A stretch of DNA of 13,061 nt from Coemansia sp. RSA 922 (taxonomy: Eukaryota; Kickxellomycota; Kickxellomycetes; Kickxellales; Kickxellaceae). Positions 7,747 through 13,061 of the stretch are shown here, piece after piece. The first letter of the stretch is position 1. Each line of letters begins with the position of its first letter. The translations under genes and the position numbers were made by a program. Location of the stretch: NCBI GenBank assembly GCA_027577415.1, contig JANBQS010000723.1:1-13061 (forward strand), in the 5' to 3' direction. The notes under the pieces were generated by a model that saw only the letters and a program-made list of their open reading frames with translations, was not told the origin of the DNA and searched no databases.

Positions 7747-8068
7747 TGGTGGTCTCAATTCTATACAAGGTGTGTGTTTTCTTTCCTTTTTTGGATGTGT
7801 GTGTGGCGAGACAGGTCCCGTTGACTGGAACATGTCTATGGCTTTTTGGTAAAAAGAAATCGCGTGGTTCTTTCCTTTTTTTAAAAAGACTGGTAGGCTG
7901 AAAAGAAAGTCATTGAAAAGGAAATTCGCCTTTTTATTGCTGCGGTTCAACAAGTACTTTTTCTTTCTTCCCCTCTACTTGTTCGTGTTTAAAATATTTT
8001 CTCTACTTTTACGATTTACAGTAAATGATTCCATTGTTATTTCTACTTTGGACACATATATTTAACGA
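7746..8068. other. Spacer between SMG9 and the ubiquitin-like gene
   Basis: A 323-bp AT-rich spacer with pyrimidine-rich stretches (7776-7793, 7957-7980). It has one small inverted repeat, AAAAGG/CCTTTT (7916-7921 and 7929-7934), with a 7-nt loop. A TATATTTAA element lies at about 8055-8063, just before the ATG. A 71-residue frame on the minus strand (7738-7953) has no recognisable similarity and is probably accidental. The spacer presumably holds the SMG9 3' end and the promoter of the next gene. Confidence 0.5.
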
Positions 8069-8614
8069 ATGCTGTTAATTATCAAACGATGCAATGGAGT
8101 ACACTTAAAAATACAGCTGCTGGTCACTGTCAGTATACAGCAAATAAAAGGAGTCATATTCGAACAATGCGGGATTTCCGTGGACAGACAGCACCTATTC
8201 TATATGAAACAGGAGTTGCACAACTCTGAATCAATAGGGTATAGCGTTAGAACAAGGAAATATCAGGATCGGCCGTTGGTCCTACACTTGATTGTCATGC
8301 ACCGGTTGGATATAAATTTAGAGCTTGGGGGCGCTTCTATTGTTCAGTTGAATGTTGCGGATACATGTACTGTTAGACAGCTGATGTGTTTTGTATCTAA
8401 ACTTGTTTTATGTGAGGGGTCTTTGACATTGTCTGGAAGAGTGCTAAGGCCACAGGAGACGGTTGCTGGATTGGGACAAAGTAGTGTTTTGACGTTTGGT
8501 CGGTGCCAGAAAAATACTAAACAGAGAGGCTTAATGTTCCAAGTACCCCAGATCAAAACAGATATGTTTATGAATTGGCTGAATCATACTGCACGCTCTG
8601 CAACTAAAATATGA
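8069..8614 (+). CDS. Small protein with two tandem divergent ubiquitin-like domains
   Basis: A 181-residue protein, ATG at 8069, stop TGA at 8612. Residues 1-76 align along their whole length with ubiquitin: MLLIIKRCNG for the first strand and turn, TVSIQQIKGVIFEQCGI for the helix with its following Gly-Ile, RQHLFYMKQEL for the 'QRLIFAGKQLE' strand pair, and LVLHLIV for the last strand. Residues 80-143 repeat the pattern more loosely: DINLELGGASIVQLNV, TVRQLMCFVSKLV, GSLTLSGRVLRPQETVAGLG, SSVLTF. A basic tail of about 38 residues follows. Neither domain ends in Gly-Gly, so conjugation to targets is unlikely. A binding or adaptor role is more probable, but no partner is apparent. The architecture recalls ISG15/FAT10-type tandem folds, though divergence is great and orthology is not implied. 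The gene is AT-rich with an intron-free frame. The domain call is by eye. Confidence 0.72.
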   Translation: MLLIIKRCNGVHLKIQLLVTVSIQQIKGVIFEQCGISVDRQHLFYMKQELHNSESIGYSVRTRKYQDRPLVLHLIVMHRLDINLELGGASIVQLNVADTCTVRQLMCFVSKLVLCEGSLTLSGRVLRPQETVAGLGQSSVLTFGRCQKNTKQRGLMFQVPQIKTDMFMNWLNHTARSATKI

Positions 8615-9142
8615 GTGAAGATGTCTTCGTGTTTATATTTTTTGTTTAAAATAATATATTTCTATTTCTTTTTCTCTGTACTCCTTGCTTGCTTTCTTTT
8701 TCGTTACGAGTAGATCGTATAGCTTGACCAAAATTGCAAGCTGTGTGTTTTCAATAATCACGGGGGTCGGATGAAAGACATGAACCACCCGACATAAAAA
8801 GAGAAAAACAAGCTCTTTTGGAGGTGGAGGGCCTGCTTTGATAAAGGCCAAAAAAGAAGCAGTTGGCTTAAAATGCATTTGGGCCAATGAGGCTCGCTTC
8901 CATTGAGCTTCACAGCCTTTTTACTAAAAGAGGTAAGCATGATATGCCATTGGCAAAAAGGAAGGAAGCGCTTGCTTATTACCCTTTTTACTCTTTTCAC
9001 TCTTTCCAAGCCTACTTGGCATGTTCTATCAGAGAGAGAGAGAGAAAAAGTGCTCCACCCCCTTTCTTGCTCTACTTGTATTTCGATACTCTAGCACTAT
9101 TTTTATATATACTCTCAATACTATTTGTTTGTTTCTGGAAAC
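8615..9142. other. Spacer upstream of the AA9 gene, with promoter-like elements
   Basis: A 528-bp spacer. It contains CCAAT at 8884-8888, an (AG)n microsatellite at about 9031-9045, CTCCAC at 9053-9058 (reverse complement GTGGAG, which fits the loose CreA/Mig1 consensus SYGGRG), and TATATATA at 9104-9111, some 32 nt before the ATG. Each match is short and could be chance, but CCAAT, a possible glucose-repressor site and a TATA element suit an inducible secreted-enzyme gene. Frames on either strand (for example minus 8633-8887) show no recognisable protein. AATAATAT at about 8650-8657 may serve as the poly(A) signal of the ubiquitin-like gene. Confidence 0.45.
9104..9111 (+). promoter_or_regulatory. 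TATA-like element of the AA9 gene
   Basis: TATATATA lies 32-39 nt upstream of the AA9 start codon, followed by a T-rich leader. It is close to the ATG, so the leader would be very short if a 25-30 nt TATA-to-start spacing applied. Confidence 0.35.
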
Positions 9143-9859
9143 ATGCGTCACACCTCACCGGGCTACCTGCTTATACTCGCGCTGGTCGCAACTATATTCA
9201 ATGTCGCCACTGCTCACACAAACCTTTTCTTTATTGGTACGAAAGATGGTATGAATCCAAAGGGAAAGTATATTCGCCCTCTCATGCGCAATGGACCGAT
9301 CAAAGACTTCAACAACCCTCTACTCTTATGCCGCTCCACGGGAATGGATCCCTCACTTACTGAGATAATGCCCGTGGTGGCTGGATCCGAGGTGGTTGTA
9401 GAGTGGCATCACTTTAATACGACCGAGTCCGACAACGTTATCTCGCCATCTCATCGTGGTCCATGCCTCGTGTACATGGCACCGTTGGAGAGCAATGGTC
9501 TTGGTAATTCTTGGTTCAAGATATACGAACAAGGGTTTAACGTCGAAAGAAACATGTGGTGTACTGACATTGTACGCGAGAACCATGGTAAATTGACTGT
9601 AAAGATTCCTACTCAGATTAATAACGGAGAGTACTTGCTGAGAACCGAGATTATCGCCTTGCATAATGCTAAAACTGAAGGCGAGGCGCAGTTTTACCCT
9701 AATTGTGCTCAAATATCTGTTACTGGCGCAACTAGTGGAAACCCAGAGCTCTACCCTATTTCGGGCATTTATAACTCGACAGAGCCAGGCGTTCTCTTCA
9801 ATAAGCACAAGGGCGGCGCCACTTACATCATTCCTGGTCCACCTGTCTACTCTCCTTAA
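9143..9859 (+). CDS. Secreted AA9 lytic polysaccharide monooxygenase (formerly GH61)
   Basis: A 238-residue protein from ATG 9143. The frame extends six codons upstream only through a TTG, which is not a credible start here. Residues 1-24 form a signal peptide ending VATA, and cleavage exposes H25, the mature N-terminal histidine. The copper brace is complete: H25 and H104 (SHRGP) bind copper, and Y185 is axial. Second-sphere H174 and Q183 sit at the normal spacing before Y185 (LHNA...QFYPNC). Other AA9 hallmarks are WFKIYEQGF (124-132), NGEYLLRTEIIALH (161-174), the pair C63/C188 that probably forms the core disulfide, and the C-terminal YIIPGPPVY. AA9 enzymes oxidatively cleave cellulose and some hemicelluloses outside the cell, using peroxide or oxygen plus an electron donor. 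There is no carbohydrate-binding module. Substrate and regioselectivity cannot be read from the sequence. Confidence 0.95.
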   Translation: MRHTSPGYLLILALVATIFNVATAHTNLFFIGTKDGMNPKGKYIRPLMRNGPIKDFNNPLLLCRSTGMDPSLTEIMPVVAGSEVVVEWHHFNTTESDNVISPSHRGPCLVYMAPLESNGLGNSWFKIYEQGFNVERNMWCTDIVRENHGKLTVKIPTQINNGEYLLRTEIIALHNAKTEGEAQFYPNCAQISVTGATSGNPELYPISGIYNSTEPGVLFNKHKGGATYIIPGPPVYSP

Positions 9860-10171
9860 CGACATGCTGTTTCGCTCGTTTGGAGTCGAGTATTGTAGAT
9901 CATTGCCATTGACGCTCTTAGGTTTTTTAAGTTTATTATTGGAATAATACATTTCGTTGACGTCATTGGGTAGTAGCGAGACAGTTGCCTCTTTGTTGGG
10001 CAAACAATGTCGTAGGCACATGCATGCCAGCGATAGTAGCACATGACTGAATGCTAATTGGCTATACAATCCAAGAGGCAACCAGAACAAAAAAATCCTT
10101 GGATTTGGCTCTATTATCTTTACTCTTTTCAGCCAGCTATAATTTTTTTAAATTAACCTGCAAATTCTAGC

Positions 10172-10177
10172 TATAAA
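10172..10177 (+). promoter_or_regulatory. TATAAA box, candidate core promoter of the histidine kinase
   Basis: A consensus TATAAA stands 261 nt upstream of the kinase ATG in an otherwise mixed-composition region. If used, transcription would start near 10200-10210, giving a leader of about 230 nt that includes two or three short upstream ORFs. Confidence 0.4.
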
Positions 10178-10208
10178 CATCTCGCTTAAATTGTAAGTCA
10201 CTCTGCGA

Positions 10209-10332
10209 ATGTACCAGAGCTGAGCCTACCCGCTTGCCACAAAGCCTGCAATGTGGAAGCAACACTAAAAGGCAATCCGTTATTGTGGAATACTTGGAGC
10301 ACCTATTTCTTCTTATGTTTGACATATTGTAG
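10209..10332 (+). promoter_or_regulatory. Three minimal upstream ORFs in the kinase leader
   Basis: Every ATG in the plausible leader opens a very short frame. 10209-10223 encodes MYQS, 10251-10268 encodes MWKQH, and 10315-10332 encodes MFDIL. All terminate well before the main start at 10438. Such minimal ORFs commonly reduce or condition translation of the main frame. Their presence in the mRNA depends on the true transcription start. Confidence 0.4.
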
Positions 10333-10437
10333 GGCAAACAAAACGTTAAGCGTATTCTGACATTACTTGCACTCTTGGTGCGTATTGGCCTTTCGTTTAT
10401 TCGTCTTTGCTGCTACGCCTAGTCGTACGCGCTGAGG

Positions 10438-13061
10438 ATGACCAGTCTTATTGACGCAGTGGGTGAGTGCCTCGTCCGTCTTGGCGACTGCAACTACGAC
10501 GGATCATTGGCCGTGGTTGACAGGTACCTCGGCCATACGTCAGCGACCTCGGATTCTGAACCCGAGCCTGAGCTTCAGACCGCATCTGAGCTTGGCCAGC
10601 ACCCGCATGGCGTATCGATCGAAAGAAGAGCTGCTCTACTTAACGACGATAACTACAGTGAGTCGAGCAGTTTCAGCGATGTCGCGAGCTTCCGCGATGC
10701 CAGCAGCTCCCCATTCTGGCAGGACGCTAGGTTTCCTGTCCGCTCAGACGATGAAGAGCACAATAGTGACGCCGGTCCCACACGCTCGCACACAGTGGAG
10801 AGCGTTCTCGGCAGCTTGCGCCAGCTGGTCCAGCGCGAGCGCGAGTGGGCGAAAGAAAAGGATACCTACCAGATCTATTTGGCACAGATGGCGCTTCAGC
10901 TGGAGCAGCAGTCGCAGGTGCTTCAGGACTCTGCCAAGCCAGTAGTAGCCCCAGCTGAGGCGGCGGTGGCGGCTGCGGCGACAACGGCAGCCTTGCCTTC
11001 TACTACTGCCCTCGAGCCCACCGCTGATGACGAGGGTCTACCAACCACTGCAGAGGACAGGAATAAGTTGACAGCGCCGGTTACATCCAACTGGTGGTCA
11101 ATCTTCTTGCCCGTTGACGCAGAAGCTGTGGCCACTGCTGAGACGAGTCGTGCTATCGCGTCGGGTTCTTCGCCTGCCATGTCCGCTTATGTGGCGCCAT
11201 CGACGTTGTCCATTGGACCAAGCCGCTTCCTGGCCCCAGCCCCAGCTGGCGAGGAGGTGTGCCTCGAGTGTATCATGGCCTGTGAGCGCGTTACCGAGTC
11301 TATTCTCAACGGCGACTTTAGCGCACGCGTGAGTTGCAGTCGCTGCCATGCTGCTTCTGATGATGATGACTCCGAGTGGCCGATGCTGCCACCGTCTGGC
11401 GCTGCAGTTAGCCATGGCGGACAGTCCAACATTGCCAGCACGCCAGTCAGCACCCGTCCGATCACGCATACTCAGCGTCTTGCCAGCCGGGTCAACCGCA
11501 TGGCCTCGCTATTGTCGGGTGTCTCCCATGAGATTTCTACTGTTGCGCGCAATGAGGGTATCCGCGGTAACTTGGGTAGCTGTGGTAGCGTCCATGGTCT
11601 AAAGGGTACGTGGTATGATCTTATGAGAGAGGTCAACACAATGACGTGGATCCATGCCAACCAAATTCGCGATCTCGCCAATGTGTGCACATCGGCGGCC
11701 AATGGAGACCTTACCAAGATGGTCACTGTGGATGCGAATGGCGAGATGCTCGCGCTCAAGACGACGATGAACGACTTGGTTACCATCCTCGCCAGTGTTG
11801 CTTCAGGTGTAACGCGCGTGGCGATGGAGGCTGGTACTGAAGGCAAGCTAGGCATCCAGGCCGTGGTGGGCTCCCTAAAGGGCACATGGAAAGAGACGAT
11901 TGGCAACGTCAATACGATGGCAAATAGCTTCACTCTTCAAGTCCGGGATATCAGCCAGATTATGAGCGCAGTGGAGCGGGGTGACTTTAGTAGAAAGATA
12001 ACCACCCCGCTCAAAGGCGAGCTGGGCATCCTTAAAGACTCCATCAACACCATGGTCGACCAACTCAACACCTTTGCTAACGAGGTATCGCGTGTCGCCA
12101 GACAGGTCGGTACCGAGGGTAATCTGGGTGGCAAGGCTATCGTTGTTGGCGTCGATGGCACTTGGAAGGACCTGACCGACAATGTCAACAACATGGCGGA
12201 TAACCTGACCAACCAGGTCCGCGATATCGCCAAGGTCACCACGGCTGTCGCCAAGGGCGATCTGACACAGAAGGTCAAGTCCGAGCTGAAGGGCGAGATG
12301 GGTCAGCTCAAGGCGACGATCAACACCATGGTCGACCAGCTCAATACGTTCGCTTCCGAAGTCACGCGTGTCGCCAGACAAGTCGGCACTGAGGGCAATT
12401 TAGGGGGCAAGGCCGTAGTAGTCGGCGTAGAGGGCATATGGAAGGATCTTACGGACAACGTCAACAGCATGGCGGACAATTTGACTAGTCAAGTCCGTGA
12501 TATCGCTTTCGTCACCAAGGCCGTCGCTAAGGGCGACCTCACGCGAAAAGTTACTTCCGAGCCGAAGGGAGAGATGCTTGACCTTAAGATGACGATCAAC
12601 ACCATGGTTGACCAGCTTAGCACGTTTGCGTCTGAGGTATCGCGTGTCGCCAGACAAGTCGGTACCGAGGGCAATTTGGGTGGCCAGGCCAAAGTAGTCG
12701 GTGTCGATGGCACTTGGAAGGATCTGACCGACAACGTTAATAAGATGGCCCAAAACCTCACTGACCAGGTTCGCGATATTGCCGATGTCACTACGGCTGT
12801 CGCCAAGGGCGATCTTACCCGGAAGGTCAAGGTGGAACTCAGCGGCGAGATGGGTCAACTCAAGGAGACTATCAACACCATGGTCGACCAGCTTAGCACG
12901 TTTGCGTCTGAGGTGTCGCGTGTCGCCAAACAGGTCGGCACCGAGGGTAATTTGGGTGGCCAGGCTATCGTCGTCGGCGTTGACGGCACTTGGAAGGACC
13001 TGACCGACAACGTTAATAAGATGGCCCAAAACCTCACTGACCAGGTTCGCGATATTGCCGA
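10438..13061 (+). CDS. NIK1: Group III poly-HAMP (hybrid) histidine kinase, Nik1/Os-1 type, 3' truncated by the window
   Basis: The frame opens at ATG 10438 (in-frame TAG at 10420 upstream) and has no stop for 874 codons to the window edge. The N-terminus has disordered acidic and Ala-rich parts and a Gln/Glu coiled coil (about 120-164). From about residue 275, 92-residue units repeat, each with two alternating HAMP-like halves: a 'GDLT-KV...GEM' half (Gly 292, 423, 515, 607, 699, 791) and a 'GTEGNLGG...WKDLTDNVN' half (Gly 377, 469, 561, 653, 745, 837). That gives about twelve HAMP-like halves. The first unit carries a 39-residue insert and two CxxC motifs. Such arrays define group III kinases, cytosolic sensors upstream of the HOG pathway and targets of phenylpyrrole/dicarboximide fungicides. 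The phospho-accepting His, ATPase and receiver domains expected next lie beyond the window, so 'kinase' rests on the array alone. Confidence 0.93.
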   Translation, partial: MTSLIDAVGECLVRLGDCNYDGSLAVVDRYLGHTSATSDSEPEPELQTASELGQHPHGVSIERRAALLNDDNYSESSSFSDVASFRDASSSPFWQDARFPVRSDDEEHNSDAGPTRSHTVESVLGSLRQLVQREREWAKEKDTYQIYLAQMALQLEQQSQVLQDSAKPVVAPAEAAVAAAATTAALPSTTALEPTADDEGLPTTAEDRNKLTAPVTSNWWSIFLPVDAEAVATAETSRAIASGSSPAMSAYVAPSTLSIGPSRFLAPAPAGEEVCLECIMACERVTESILNGDFSARVSCSRCHAASDDDDSEWPMLPPSGAAVSHGGQSNIASTPVSTRPITHTQRLASRVNRMASLLSGVSHEISTVARNEGIRGNLGSCGSVHGLKGTWYDLMREVNTMTWIHANQIRDLANVCTSAANGDLTKMVTVDANGEMLALKTTMNDLVTILASVASGVTRVAMEAGTEGKLGIQAVVGSLKGTWKETIGNVNTMANSFTLQVRDISQIMSAVERGDFSRKITTPLKGELGILKDSINTMVDQLNTFANEVSRVARQVGTEGNLGGKAIVVGVDGTWKDLTDNVNNMADNLTNQVRDIAKVTTAVAKGDLTQKVKSELKGEMGQLKATINTMVDQLNTFASEVTRVARQVGTEGNLGGKAVVVGVEGIWKDLTDNVNSMADNLTSQVRDIAFVTKAVAKGDLTRKVTSEPKGEMLDLKMTINTMVDQLSTFASEVSRVARQVGTEGNLGGQAKVVGVDGTWKDLTDNVNKMAQNLTDQVRDIADVTTAVAKGDLTRKVKVELSGEMGQLKETINTMVDQLSTFASEVSRVAKQVGTEGNLGGQAIVVGVDGTWKDLTDNVNKMAQNLTDQVRDIA
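12043..13061 (+). repeat. Tandem 276-bp repeats encoding the HAMP pairs
   Basis: Units begin with ATCAACACCATGGT at 12043, 12319, 12595 and 12871, exactly 276 bp apart, and the last is cut by the window end. More divergent units continue to the left to about 11280. Between the third unit and the visible 191 bp of the fourth I count about 14 mismatches, nearly all silent. The final 62 bp (13000-13061 against 12724-12785) are identical. This fits recent duplication or gene conversion inside the array. Confidence 0.9.

Larger units (their letters stand above)
9860..10437. other. Spacer between the AA9 gene and the histidine kinase
   Basis: A 578-bp spacer with no supported gene. A 245-residue minus-strand frame (9353-10090) crosses it but is largely antisense to AA9 and has no recognisable domain. 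The right half holds a TATAAA at 10172-10177 and three tiny upstream ORFs before the kinase start, listed separately. No canonical AATAAA for AA9 is seen close to its stop; AATAATA at about 9943-9950 is a possible variant. Confidence 0.5.

Noticed and set aside
7916..7934. Six-bp inverted repeat followed by T-rich DNA, like a bacterial terminator
   Set aside because: The context is eukaryotic and the stem is too short to mean anything in AT-rich DNA.
8611..8650. 12-codon frame starting ATG-A over the stop of the ubiquitin-like gene
   Set aside because: It resembles the ATGA overlap before SMG9 but leads only to a tiny AT-rich frame with no downstream gene in register. Most likely chance.
8633..9009. 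Two overlapping minus-strand frames (83-84 residues) upstream of AA9
   Set aside because: No recognisable similarity, Lys/Phe-rich composition typical of AT-rich spacer DNA, and the position suits a promoter.
9353..10090. 245-residue minus-strand frame across the AA9 gene and the following spacer
   Set aside because: Most of it is antisense to a clearly real AA9 gene. The non-overlapping part shows no domain, signal or compositional sign of a protein.
10451..10945. 164-residue plus-strand frame starting at a TTG inside the kinase N-terminus
   Set aside because: It begins at a non-ATG codon and is out of frame with the kinase frame, which is open for 874 codons with recognisable HAMP repeats. 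It is a shadow.
11472..13037. Several minus-strand frames of 85-209 residues under the HAMP array
   Set aside because: Their mutual similarity comes from the 276-bp repeats on the plus strand. They are antisense shadows of repeated coding DNA.
11280..13061. Regular 276-bp repeats considered as a CRISPR-like or satellite array
   Set aside because: The repeats are in an open frame, are multiples of three, and encode the known HAMP pair unit, so they are protein-coding.

Overview
The window reads as nuclear DNA of a filamentous or otherwise early-diverging fungus. It holds Rrp6, Bcp1, an ER J-protein, a fungal AA9 lytic polysaccharide monooxygenase and a poly-HAMP (group III, Nik1/Os-1 type) histidine kinase. 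All eight genes read through without introns, and AT-rich spacers separate more GC-balanced coding regions. An SMG9 homologue argues against a budding or fission yeast, which lack the SMG1-8-9 complex. I lean towards an early-diverging lineage such as Zoopagomycota/Kickxellomycotina, but that placement is inference only.

Layout. 152-955 (-): orphan protein with about seven membrane spans. 1205-3784 (-): RRP6, nuclear exosome 3'-5' exonuclease, with all DEDD-Y residues present. 3902-4762 (-): BCP1, ribosomal protein chaperone/nuclear export factor. 4763-4993: compact divergent promoter. 4994-6004 (+): ERJ5-like ER-membrane J-protein. 6165-7745 (+): SMG9, preceded by a 14-codon upstream ORF whose stop overlaps the SMG9 start (ATGA). 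8069-8614 (+): small protein with two divergent ubiquitin-like folds and no diglycine tail. 9143-9859 (+): secreted AA9 enzyme with an intact copper site. 10438 to the window end (+): NIK1-type kinase, open for 874 codons and cut off by the window edge before the catalytic domains.

The centre is a run of housekeeping RNA and protein quality-control genes: exosome (RRP6), ribosomal protein chaperone (BCP1), ER proteostasis (ERJ5) and nonsense-mediated decay (SMG9). They lie in two divergent pairs of co-oriented genes. I see no evidence that they form a functional cluster. The right side carries environment-facing genes: an extracellular polysaccharide oxidase and an osmotic/fungicide-type sensor kinase.

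The least ordinary items are the tandem ubiquitin-like protein, the paired CxxC motifs with a 39-residue insert in the first HAMP of the kinase, the near-identical 276-bp HAMP-coding repeats, the SMG9 upstream ORF, and the orphan membrane protein. I found no CRISPR array, tRNA, rRNA or transposon.
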